The translations under genes were made by a program, and so were the position numbers. A stretch of 17,324 nucleotides of DNA from Evtepia sp. GTDB taxonomy: Bacteria > Bacillota > Clostridia > Oscillospirales > Oscillospiraceae. The DNA lies in NCBI GenBank assembly GCA_020025735.1, contig JAHHRP010000026.1:1-17324 (forward strand), read 5' to 3'. Under the pieces are notes generated by a model. That model saw only the letters and a program-made list of their open reading frames with translations. It was not told the origin of the DNA and searched no databases. Positions 5,609-13,213 of this stretch are shown one piece after another (position 1 is the first letter of the stretch; each line of letters begins with the position of its first letter).

Positions 5609-8197
5609 TCAGAGTTTCCCCTTCAGTTCATTGAGGAGATTGAGCGCCTGCAACGGAGTCAACGTCTCCACAGGTGTATTCCGAAGAGCAGTCAAGACCT
5701 CTTCCTCCCCCAGTGCCGTCAGGGAAACCTGCTGCTCCTGTCTGGCCGAAGGCTGGCGGGGGGCTGCCTCCTGAGACTCCAGTTCCACCAGAATCTCCCG
5801 TGCCCGCCGGATCACCTTAGCAGGCAGCCCCGCCAGATTTGCCACCTCAATCCCATAGCTCTGGTCGGCCCCGCCGGGAACAATTTTTCGCAGGAAAATG
5901 ATCTGGTCCTTTTTCTTGCGGGCCGCGATGTTAAAGTTTTTCACCCCCGGCAGCTGCCCTTCCAACACCGTCAACTCGTGATAGTGGGTCGCAAAGAGGG
6001 TTTTCGCACCCAACCGTTTCGGATCGGCACACCACTCCAGCACTGCCCGGGCAATGGCCATGCCGTCATAGGTGGAAGTCCCTCGGCCAATCTCGTCTAA
6101 AATCAACAAGCTCCGGCTGGTGGCATGCTTGAGCAGTTCGGCCACCTCCGTCATCTCTACCATAAATGTGGACTGACCACCGGTCAAATCATCCGAGGCG
6201 CCAATGCGGGTAAAAATCCGGTCTACCACCCCAATGTGGGCCGACTGCGCCGGAACAAAGGAACCCATTTGCGCCATGAGGACCATTAAAGCTACTTGCC
6301 GCATATAGGTCGATTTGCCCGCCATATTCGGCCCAGTAATAATGGCCGCCAGATTCTCTTTCCCGTCCATATAGGTGTTGTTGGGAACAAAGAGGGTATC
6401 CCGGCACATTTTTTCTACCACCGGGTGTCGCCCTTCAATGATCTCTAACTTGTCGGAGTTGTCCACCCGCGGCATACAATAATTGTTCTCAGCTGCCACT
6501 GCCGCAAAGGAAACCAGCACATCCACCTGGGCCGCCGCACCAGCCATCTCCTGCACCTGGGCTGCCTGAGCTGCTGCCTGGTCCCGCACCTCACAAAACA
6601 GCTGATACTCCAGCGCCACAATCCGATCCTGGGCCGAAAGGATGGTGTGTTCCATGTCTTTCAGCTCCTGGGTAATGTAGCGCTCGCAGTTGACCAGTGT
6701 CTGTTTGCGGATATAATGCTCCGGGACTTGCTCGTAATAGGACTTGGAAACCTCAATATAATAGCCAAAGACTTTGTTAAACCCTACTTTTAAGGACTTG
6801 ATCCCCGTTTTCTCTTTCTCTGCTGCCTCCAACTTGGCAATGACGCCCTTGGTATCGGTGAGGATCTCCCGCAGTGCATCGACATCCGGGTGATATCCGG
6901 TGCGGATCAGGCCCCCTTCCCGGACAGAAAAGGGCGGCTCCTCCACGATGGCACGACTCACCAGTTCCGTCAGCGCTGGCAGTCCCTCCAAAGCCCCCCG
7001 CAGCCGGGCCAGCAAGGAGGGTGCTCGGTCAGGCAGATAGTTTTGCAGCATTGGCAGCCGCGTCAAACCCGCCGCCAGAGAAACCAGATCCCGTGCCCCG
7101 GCTGTGCCGTAGACAATGCGGGAAATCAACCGCTCCAAATCCGTGACCTCGCGCAGTACCTGGACCATTTCTTCCCGCTCTATCGAATGATCTACTAACC
7201 AGCCTACTGCCTCCAAACGCCGGGAAATTTCCACCGGGTCCAGCAAGGGCCGCTCCATCCAGCTGCGCAGCAGACGACCACCCATGGCCGTGCGTGTCTT
7301 GTCCAGCACCCACAGCAGGGACCCCTTCTTTTCCTGTCCTCGCAGCGTCTCGGTCAGTTCCAGATTGCGCCGGGCCACCGGGTCCAGCTCCAAAAAGCCC
7401 CCGGCCGCGTAATAGCGCAGCGTGTGCAGATAAGACAGATCCGTTTTCTGAGTCTCGTACAAATAGGACAGCAGACCGCCCACTGCCTGCACGGCAGGAA
7501 GGGCCGCAGCTGGGATCTGATCCAATCCCTGGGTGAACTGCTTTTTCACCTTAGGCTGGACCTTTTCCAGCGCAAAGCGTGCCGCCCCGGCCCGCTCTAC
7601 GCGGCAGGGCAGACGGGCTGACAGATACGCCAACAGCCCCGGATCACAAGCGCCGGGCGAAAGGAGGATCTCGCGGGGGGCAAAGCGAACCAGTTCGCTC
7701 TCCACCTGCTCGATCCAGCCGTCCAACGGGAAATACGTCAGGAACACTTCCCCTGTGGAGATGTCCCCAAAGCACAGACCGGCCCCCTGCTCCGTCACAC
7801 ACAAGCTGGCCAGGAAGTTGTTTTTCCCCTCCTCCAGCATGGTTTCCTCAATGAGGGTGCCAGGTGTCACCACCCGGATGATTTCTCGGTCCACCAGGCC
7901 CTTGGCCTTGGCTGGGTCTTCGGTCTGCTCGCAGATGGCCACCTTATATCCCTTGGCAATGAGACGGGTAATGTACGCCTCAGCAGAGTGATAGGGCACC
8001 CCACACATGGGGGTGCGCTCCTCAGGGGGCTTGTTCCGGTCCCTTGTGGTAAGGGTGAGGTTCAGCTCCTCCGCCGCGGTCTTGGCGTCTTCGTTGAACA
8101 TCTCATAAAAATCCCCCAGCCGAAAGAACAGCAAACAATCTGGATGCTCCTCCTTCATCGCCAAGTATTGCTTCTTCATCGGTGTCAGTTCTGCCAT
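5609..8197 (-). CDS. mutS: DNA mismatch repair protein MutS
   Basis: MutS binds mispaired or looped DNA and recruits MutL in an ATP-dependent way. At 862 residues it has normal MutS1 length. The N-terminal mismatch-binding domain carries the Phe-X-Glu motif in GDFYEMF (residues about 28-34). Connector, lever and clamp regions follow. The C-terminal ATPase has the Walker A GPNMAGKST (residues 622-630), the Walker B LLILDEIGRGTSTYDG (around residue 700), and the FATHYHEL signature. A C-terminal dimerisation tail is present. The ATG at 8197 follows a GAGGAGG ribosome binding site at a rather long 12-nt spacing. It lies 21 nt after miaB and 74 nt before mutL, so the two repair genes should be co-expressed. 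Confidence 0.97.
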   Translation of the reverse strand: MAELTPMKKQYLAMKEEHPDCLLFFRLGDFYEMFNEDAKTAAEELNLTLTTRDRNKPPEERTPMCGVPYHSAEAYITRLIAKGYKVAICEQTEDPAKAKGLVDREIIRVVTPGTLIEETMLEEGKNNFLASLCVTEQGAGLCFGDISTGEVFLTYFPLDGWIEQVESELVRFAPREILLSPGACDPGLLAYLSARLPCRVERAGAARFALEKVQPKVKKQFTQGLDQIPAAALPAVQAVGGLLSYLYETQKTDLSYLHTLRYYAAGGFLELDPVARRNLELTETLRGQEKKGSLLWVLDKTRTAMGGRLLRSWMERPLLDPVEISRRLEAVGWLVDHSIEREEMVQVLREVTDLERLISRIVYGTAGARDLVSLAAGLTRLPMLQNYLPDRAPSLLARLRGALEGLPALTELVSRAIVEEPPFSVREGGLIRTGYHPDVDALREILTDTKGVIAKLEAAEKEKTGIKSLKVGFNKVFGYYIEVSKSYYEQVPEHYIRKQTLVNCERYITQELKDMEHTILSAQDRIVALEYQLFCEVRDQAAAQAAQVQEMAGAAAQVDVLVSFAAVAAENNYCMPRVDNSDKLEIIEGRHPVVEKMCRDTLFVPNNTYMDGKENLAAIITGPNMAGKSTYMRQVALMVLMAQMGSFVPAQSAHIGVVDRIFTRIGASDDLTGGQSTFMVEMTEVAELLKHATSRSLLILDEIGRGTSTYDGMAIARAVLEWCADPKRLGAKTLFATHYHELTVLEGQLPGVKNFNIAARKKKDQIIFLRKIVPGGADQSYGIEVANLAGLPAKVIRRAREILVELESQEAAPRQPSARQEQQVSLTALGEEEVLTALRNTPVETLTPLQALNLLNELKGKL

Positions 8198-8218
8198 AGC
8201 TGCTTTTTTCCTCCTCGC

Positions 8219-9622
8219 TTACACCAGCGTCCCAAACAACGCCCAGTTAGAGGCCCCGGTCATCTTTACTTGCTGCCAGGTGCCAACCAGTTCTGTGTCG
8301 GCTTCCAGATGGACCAGCCGTCCTCCGGCGGTCCGGGCTGTCAGACGACCATCGCCGCCCTGCCCGTCCACCAGACAGCGATACGTCTTGCCGATGTATC
8401 GCTGGTGCCGCGCCCTGGAAATCTCATTCTGCCGCTGGAGCAACCGCTGGAAATTGGCACTTTTTTGCTCCTTGGGCATGGGGTCCGGCAGCTTTTCTGC
8501 TGGAGTCCCGTGGCGTGGCGAGAAAATAAACGTAAACAGCGCATCATACTGCACCGTCTCAATGAGACGCATGGTCTCCTCAAACTCCTCCTGGGTCTCC
8601 CCTGGGAATCCTACGATCACATCTGAGGTCAGGACAATGTCCGGGATGCGCTGGCGCAGCTGGTCCACCAAGGTCAGGTACCCCTCCCTGGTGTAGCCCC
8701 GATTCATGGCCTTGAGCACCCGGCTGCTCCCTGACTGGAAGGGCAGGTGCAGCACAGGGGCCACCTTCTCACAGGCAGCCATAGCATCGAACAACCGCTC
8801 CCCGGCATCCTTCGGGTGGCTGGTCATGAAGCGAATGAGGAAATCCCCAGCAATGGCATTGACCTGCTCCAGCAGCCAGGCAAAATCCACCCCCAACCCT
8901 AGGTCCTTGCCATAGGAGTTCACATTCTGTCCTAGGAGCGTGATGTCCTTGTATCCCGCTGCGGCAAGCTGGCGCACTTCCGCCAGAATCTCTTCCGGCT
9001 GGCGGCTGCGCTCCCGGCCCCGGACATAGGGCACAATACAGTACGTGCAGAAATTGTTGCAGCCGTACATAATCGACACCCAGGCTTTCAAGTTGTTCTG
9101 CCGGACCACCGGGATGCCCTCGGCTACCGTTCCAGGTACGTCCTCGGTGGCAAAGACCCGCTTGCCGGAGGTGACCTTTTCCAGCAAAAGCTGGGGGAAC
9201 TGCCACAGCACTTGCGGTCCAAAGACCAGGTCCACATAAGGGAAGGACTGCCGCAGCCGCTGGGCCACATGGTCCTGCTGGGCCATACAGCCGCACACGC
9301 AGAGGATCTGCTGGGGATGCCGGCGCTTGGTGTGGGACAAGGCCCCCACGTTGCCAAACACCCGCTGCTCGGCGTGTTCCCGAATGGCACAGGTATTCAG
9401 CAGCACCAGGTCGGCCCCTTCCTCCGTGTCGGTGAACGCATAGCCCATCCGGGCCAGATAGCCCCGCAGGCGTTCGGAATCGGCCTCGTTCTGCTGGCAG
9501 CCATAGGTGTCCACAAAGGCCAGTTTTTGGCCGGGACGCTGATCCAGCAGGGCGTGGATCTGGTCGCAAAGGGCAAGCTGGCGGTCAATTTCCGCCGGGT
9601 CGATGGTTAGGGTCTTTCTCAA
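8219..9622 (-). CDS. miaB: tRNA-2-methylthio-N6-dimethylallyladenosine synthase MiaB
   Basis: MiaB is a radical SAM methylthiotransferase that converts i6A37 to ms2i6A37 in tRNA. From the TTG start at 9622 it is 467 residues. The N-terminal (UPF0004) domain holds the auxiliary 4Fe-4S ligands C42 (DTYGCQQNEAD), C78 (LNTCAIREHAEQR) and C112 (CGCMAQQ). The radical SAM site is C188-x3-C192-x2-C195 (YGCNNFCTYC). A TRAM domain closes the C-terminus (about residues 400-467). The frame remains open to an ATG at 9703, but that lies at the -10/-35 boxes of the promoter, and its extra residues are not family-like. GGAGGG (9630-9635) with 7-nt spacing supports the TTG. It is the first gene of the long minus-strand train. 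Confidence 0.95.
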   Translation of the reverse strand: MRKTLTIDPAEIDRQLALCDQIHALLDQRPGQKLAFVDTYGCQQNEADSERLRGYLARMGYAFTDTEEGADLVLLNTCAIREHAEQRVFGNVGALSHTKRRHPQQILCVCGCMAQQDHVAQRLRQSFPYVDLVFGPQVLWQFPQLLLEKVTSGKRVFATEDVPGTVAEGIPVVRQNNLKAWVSIMYGCNNFCTYCIVPYVRGRERSRQPEEILAEVRQLAAAGYKDITLLGQNVNSYGKDLGLGVDFAWLLEQVNAIAGDFLIRFMTSHPKDAGERLFDAMAACEKVAPVLHLPFQSGSSRVLKAMNRGYTREGYLTLVDQLRQRIPDIVLTSDVIVGFPGETQEEFEETMRLIETVQYDALFTFIFSPRHGTPAEKLPDPMPKEQKSANFQRLLQRQNEISRARHQRYIGKTYRCLVDGQGGDGRLTARTAGGRLVHLEADTELVGTWQQVKMTGASNWALFGTLV

Positions 9623-9629
9623 GGCTGCT

Positions 9630-9635
9630 CCCTCC
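9630..9635 (-). promoter_or_regulatory. miaB ribosome binding site (decides a TTG start)
   Basis: GGAGGG on the minus strand lies 7 nt before a TTG codon at 9622. No ATG occurs in frame at a plausible position, so this site is the main evidence for the non-ATG start of miaB. Confidence 0.75.
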
Positions 9636-9691
9636 GGGTGTTGGATTTTTTGGATCTGTGAAATCCGTCTGTTTATAAAGATACAGAGTGG

Positions 9692-9720
9692 ATTATAGCA
9701 CAATTCCCCGATTTTTTCAA
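9692..9720 (-). promoter_or_regulatory. Sigma-A promoter of the miaB-mutSL-miaA-hfq gene train
   Basis: On the minus strand TTGAAA (9720-9715) is followed after 17 nt by a perfect TATAAT (9697-9692), with TGC immediately before the -10 (extended -10). Transcription should start near 9685, giving a leader of about 60 nt before the miaB TTG. It lies just downstream of the terminator that ends the CPBP gene, so it is the natural start of the operon. Confidence 0.82.
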
Positions 9721-9732
9721 GGAAAAGGGCAA

Positions 9733-9771
9733 ACAGCGCCGCGGCAGAAGTGTATTCTGCCGCGGCGCTGA
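9733..9771 (-). terminator. Intrinsic terminator after the CPBP protease gene
   Basis: Arms at 9734-9749 and 9755-9770 form a perfect, very GC-rich 16-bp stem around a 5-nt loop. On the minus strand it is followed by TTTGCCCTTTT, an interrupted T-tract. It begins about 45 nt after the CPBP stop codon and separates that gene from the miaB promoter. Confidence 0.75.
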
Positions 9772-9814
9772 GATTATCTTTGTTTGGATGGAACCAGCAC
9801 AGTCTGCCCTGTTG

Positions 9815-10888
9815 TCAGCCCTCGGTGAGCGGCTCCTTTTCCGTAGAGATGTCACGTTCCTTCGGCTGCCGAAATGGCTTGGTAAGCAGGAACGGCAAAA
9901 ACAACCCTATGTAAGTTACAACATATACAAGGAGCAAAACCCAACTTTCTTTTGCATTTCCAGGCCATTCAGCAAATTTTATAATCTGTGGAAAATCATT
10001 AATAATCTGTGGGAAATTATTATATAAAAAGTGGATGGAAGCAGCAGCCCATATATTATTCGTCTTTAGATAAACAAAGCCGATAAAGACAGACAGTGAA
10101 ACAACGACCGCCAAACGCAGCAGTATGACCTGCACCGATGTTATAGGGTCAAAAGTCACCCAAAAATGGATAAGGGAAGGATAGTGCCATATTTCCCAAA
10201 GTACAGCCAGAAGCAGTACCCCTCGAATGAGACCAAATTTTTTCTGCAAACGCGGCTGCAAGTAGTACCGCCAGCCGTATTCTTCTAAGAAGGTGGCATA
10301 AATATAAGCTCCAACCACAGGGGCCACGCTAATCAGGTAGAACAAACCACCTCTTGCCTTCTCTTCCAACATAGCACCGAACTGAGATACCGTACCCGGG
10401 ACAATCCTCTCTGTCACAAACGTGAAGATCACGTTTGCGATTGTCAGTAAAATCAGAAACAGCCCTACATAAAGAAAGGTGGCCTTCCAGTTGTTCCCAG
10501 CTAAACCATAGGCTTTTCGCGACGCTTTGCTTTCTAAAAAGATAGACACAAAGACCGCAACGAGCAGTACGAAAGCCAGGACTCCCAGGACGATCTGTAT
10601 GCGCTCTAGCCAACGTTGCAAAAAAATAAGGTGTGTCAAAATTTCAAACCCCAAAGAAACCAAGACACAAAGGAAAAATTTTTTCGGCAAGAGCGGATTA
10701 TGCCTTTCCACAATCATCTTGGCAAGGGCAACCCCCATCCCTGGGAACACCAAGTAGAACGTGCTGGCAGGCCCATCCATTCCGATATGTCGAGCGACCG
10801 CGATAGAGATGCCCATAAGACATGTACCGCCATAGGTGACCAGTAGAAATATGAGCAGTTCTTTTTGTTGCTTCGTTCTTTTTACCAT
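9815..10888 (-). CDS. CPBP-family intramembrane glutamic endopeptidase
   Basis: A polytopic membrane protein of 357 residues with about eight hydrophobic helices. It carries all three CPBP (Abi/CAAX-type) motifs: EExxxR as E202 E203 Y G W R207 (FLEEYGWRYYL), the WxxxH block ending at H235 (LWEIWH), and HxxxN at H286-N290 (HFLYNN). Family members cleave within membranes; prokaryotic ones are linked to bacteriocin maturation or immunity and to peptide signalling, but the substrate here is unknown. The ATG at 10888 follows GAGGAAAAGGGTG. The gene is flanked by terminators on both sides, has its own promoter, and is visibly AT-richer than its neighbours. This suggests a later insertion between metG and miaB. 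Right after HFLYNN is a tandem duplication of seven codons (FPQIIND / FPQIIKF). Catalytic motifs are intact, so it is probably active. Confidence 0.88.
   Translation of the reverse strand: MVKRTKQQKELLIFLLVTYGGTCLMGISIAVARHIGMDGPASTFYLVFPGMGVALAKMIVERHNPLLPKKFFLCVLVSLGFEILTHLIFLQRWLERIQIVLGVLAFVLLVAVFVSIFLESKASRKAYGLAGNNWKATFLYVGLFLILLTIANVIFTFVTERIVPGTVSQFGAMLEEKARGGLFYLISVAPVVGAYIYATFLEEYGWRYYLQPRLQKKFGLIRGVLLLAVLWEIWHYPSLIHFWVTFDPITSVQVILLRLAVVVSLSVFIGFVYLKTNNIWAAASIHFLYNNFPQIINDFPQIIKFAEWPGNAKESWVLLLVYVVTYIGLFLPFLLTKPFRQPKERDISTEKEPLTEG
9981..10022 (-). repeat. 21-bp tandem duplication inside the CPBP gene
   Basis: Two adjacent 21-nt units, 9981-10001 and 10002-10022, agree at 19 of 21 positions. 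They encode two in-frame copies of a heptapeptide beginning FPQII, just after the HxxxN motif. The second base difference is near the unit end; the frame is kept. Confidence 0.8.
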
Positions 10889-10996
10889 GTCTACACACCC
10901 TTTTCCTCAAATATTTGCAGTTCAAAACATACCATAAAGTCAACGCTTGGAGAGCATATTTCTCTTATCTTTTTCTGATTGACTTTTTTGAACTTC

Positions 10997-11025
10997 ATTG
11001 TACCCTCCCAAAAGTATCTTGTCAA
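10997..11025 (-). promoter_or_regulatory. Promoter of the CPBP protease gene
   Basis: On the minus strand a perfect TTGACA (11025-11020) is separated by 17 nt from TACAAT (11002-10997), one base from the consensus -10. The predicted start is near 10990, leaving a leader of about 100 nt. The -35 box overlaps the palindrome TCAATATATTGA (11022-11033), a candidate operator. Confidence 0.75.
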
Positions 11026-11033
11026 TATATTGA
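11022..11033. promoter_or_regulatory. 12-bp perfect palindrome over the CPBP -35 box (candidate operator)
   Basis: TCAATATATTGA reads the same on both strands and shares four bases with the -35 box. A repressor bound here would block RNA polymerase. The palindrome is seen directly; no regulator is identified. Confidence 0.4.
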
Positions 11034-11117
11034 AAAAAACGCTGTTTTTTCTATCTTTTTTTAGTAAATAAGAAAGCTCTGAACACGACTTCTCTCCAAA
11101 AAGCCCACGATAACAAA

Positions 11118-11154
11118 ACATCCTGGACGACAAAAGCTCTGTCGTCCAGGATGT
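11118..11154 (-). terminator. Intrinsic terminator of metG
   Basis: Arms 11118-11131 and 11141-11154 form a perfect 14-bp stem with a 9-nt loop. On the minus strand the stem runs into TTTTGTTA. It begins about 27 nt after the metG stop codon. Confidence 0.85.
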
Positions 11155-11180
11155 CCTCTTTTTGTTTCAGTTGTGCGGCT

Positions 11181-13166
11181 TCAGCACAGCTTCGCCCCAG
11201 CAGGAATCCCGTCATCCAGCATGAGTAGATGCAGAACTTCCCCGCCGTTCTCCTTGTGTACCGCCGACAGAAGCATCCCCTGACTCTCCTGCCCCATCAT
11301 CTTCCGGGGCGGCAGGTTCACAATGGCCACCAGCGTCTTGCCCACCAGATCCTCCAGCTTATAATGCTGTGCAATCCCAGACAAAATCTGCCGATCCGTC
11401 CCAGAACCATCGTCCAGGATGAACTTCAGCAGCTTCTTGGACTTCTTCACTGCCTCGCAAGCCTTCACCTTCACCACCCGAAAATCCGATTTGGCAAAGG
11501 TCTCAAAGTCCACGGCCTCTTCCCATGGCTCCAGCTCAATGGCCGGCTGGGTCGGGGCGGCAGCGGCGGCCCGGATGGCCTCCAACTCTTCCAGGGCCTT
11601 TTCCATGTCCACCCGAGGGAAGAGGTTCTCCCCCTTGGTCACTGCCACGGTCTCCCCTCGGCTGCCCCACTGGGCCGCAGAATCCCAGCTGCGGCAGCTG
11701 TCACAGACCCCAATCTGGGCAAACAGTTTTTCACAGGAATCAGGAATAAAGGGAGAAAGCAGAATCCCGCAAATCCGGGTAGCCTCCAAAAGATTATACA
11801 GCACATGGGCCAGCCGGGCACCATTGGCCTCCATGTCCTTTGCCAGCGCCCAGGGCATGGATTCGTCAATATACTTGTTGGCTCGCTGGATGACCTTGAA
11901 TACCTCGTCCAACGCCTTGTGGGGGGCACAGGCATCCATGTCGGCCTCGTAGCGATCCCGCAGACCAGAGGCCAAGGCAATCAGCTCCGTGTCATATCCC
12001 TCAGGTGCCGCACAGGTCCTGCATCCCTCCGGCAGAGTCCCACCAAAATATTTCTGCACCATGGCTGTGGTCCGGCTGACCAGGTTGCCCAAGTCGTTGG
12101 CCAGGTCCACGTTGATGGTGTTAATCAGCAGTTCGTTGGAGAAATTGCCATCAGAACCAAAGGGGAAGGTCCGCATAAGGAAGAACCGCAGGGCATCCAC
12201 CCCAAACCGCTCTGCCAACACATAAGGGTCCACCACGTTGCCCTTGGACTTGGACATCTTGCCGCCATCCAGCAGCAGCCAGCCGTGGCCAAAGACGTGT
12301 TTCGGCAGGGGCATCTCCATGCTCATGAGCATGGCAGGCCAGATGATGGAATGGAACCGGACAATCTCCTTGCCCACAAAGTGATACTCGGCAGGCCAGT
12401 AGTGGTCGTAATCGTCGTATTTGTCGTTATACAGGCCAAGGGCCGTGGTATAGTTGAACAGTGCGTCCACCCACACATAGACCACATGGCCGGGGGCAAA
12501 GTCCACCGGAATCCCCCAAGAGAAGGACGTCCGGGAAACGCACAAATCCTCCAGACCGGGCTTAATGAAGTTGTTCACCATCTCATGCACCCGGGACCGA
12601 GGCTGAAGAAAATCCGTGTTTTCCAACAGATCCTGGATCCGATCGGCATATTTGGACAGCCGGAAAAAGTATGCCTCCTCCTCAGCATCCTGGACCTCCC
12701 TGCCACAGTCGGGACACTTGCCGTCCACCAGCTGGGACTCCGTCCAGAAAGACTCACAGGGCTTGCAATATTTGCCCACATATTTGCCCTGATAAATATC
12801 CCCTTTGTCATACATCTTCTTAAAAATCTTCTGGACCGCTGCCACATGGTAATCATCTGTCGTGCGGATGAACCGGTCATTGGAGATGTTCATGAGTTTC
12901 CACAGGTCCAGCACGCCCCGTTCCCCAGTCACAATATTGTCCACAAACTGCTGGGGCGTGACACCGGCCTCCTTCGCCTTGTCCTCAATCTTCTGCCCGT
13001 GTTCATCCGTGCCCGTGAGAAACAGCACGTCATAGCCTTGCAGCCTTTTGTAGCGGGCCATGGCATCCGTGGCCACGGTACAGTAGGTGTGCCCAATGTG
13101 GAGTTTGTCCGAGGGATAATAAATAGGGGTGGTAATGTAAAACTTTTTCTTCTGGTCTCTTTCCAT
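11181..13166 (-). CDS. metG: Methionyl-tRNA synthetase
   Basis: MetG charges tRNA-Met with methionine. At 661 residues it has the full two-part form. The class I catalytic core has the HIGH motif at residues 23-26 (DKLHIGHTY) and the KMSKS motif at 303-307 (GGKMSKSKGN). A zinc knuckle has four cysteines, C134/C137 and C151/C154. The anticodon-binding helical domain follows, and a C-terminal EMAP/Trbp111-like tRNA-binding domain spans about residues 550-661 (DFRVVKVKACEAV, LPPRKMMGQESQGM). The start ATG at 13166 has GGAGG 10 nt upstream. It is 47 nt after the membrane protein gene on the same strand and ends at a strong terminator. No T-box-like leader is visible directly upstream, so transcription probably comes through the preceding gene. 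Confidence 0.97.
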   Translation of the reverse strand: MERDQKKKFYITTPIYYPSDKLHIGHTYCTVATDAMARYKRLQGYDVLFLTGTDEHGQKIEDKAKEAGVTPQQFVDNIVTGERGVLDLWKLMNISNDRFIRTTDDYHVAAVQKIFKKMYDKGDIYQGKYVGKYCKPCESFWTESQLVDGKCPDCGREVQDAEEEAYFFRLSKYADRIQDLLENTDFLQPRSRVHEMVNNFIKPGLEDLCVSRTSFSWGIPVDFAPGHVVYVWVDALFNYTTALGLYNDKYDDYDHYWPAEYHFVGKEIVRFHSIIWPAMLMSMEMPLPKHVFGHGWLLLDGGKMSKSKGNVVDPYVLAERFGVDALRFFLMRTFPFGSDGNFSNELLINTINVDLANDLGNLVSRTTAMVQKYFGGTLPEGCRTCAAPEGYDTELIALASGLRDRYEADMDACAPHKALDEVFKVIQRANKYIDESMPWALAKDMEANGARLAHVLYNLLEATRICGILLSPFIPDSCEKLFAQIGVCDSCRSWDSAAQWGSRGETVAVTKGENLFPRVDMEKALEELEAIRAAAAAPTQPAIELEPWEEAVDFETFAKSDFRVVKVKACEAVKKSKKLLKFILDDGSGTDRQILSGIAQHYKLEDLVGKTLVAIVNLPPRKMMGQESQGMLLSAVHKENGGEVLHLLMLDDGIPAGAKLC

Positions 13167-13213
13167 AGCTATTGATCCTCCATACGCCCAGGGGCGCGTT
13201 GATTTTCTTCTGA

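Noticed and set aside
4986..5774. A 262-codon plus-strand open frame across the mutL start and the mutS end
   Set aside because: It is antisense to well-supported coding sequence, has no domain and no ribosome binding site of note.
9623..9703. A 27-codon N-terminal extension of miaB from an ATG at 9703
   Set aside because: It would run through the -10 region of the operon promoter, so the ATG would not be in the transcript; GGAGGG supports the TTG start at 9622.
11229..13175. A 648-codon open frame on the plus strand, antisense to metG
   Set aside because: It mirrors the metG codon pattern in a GC-rich genome, has no recognisable domain and shows His/Pro/Gly-rich composition typical of antisense frames. 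metG has all its catalytic motifs.
13167..13213. A T-box or other riboswitch before metG
   Set aside because: The gap is only 47 nt, with no T-box specifier or antiterminator structure; metG seems to be read through from the upstream gene.
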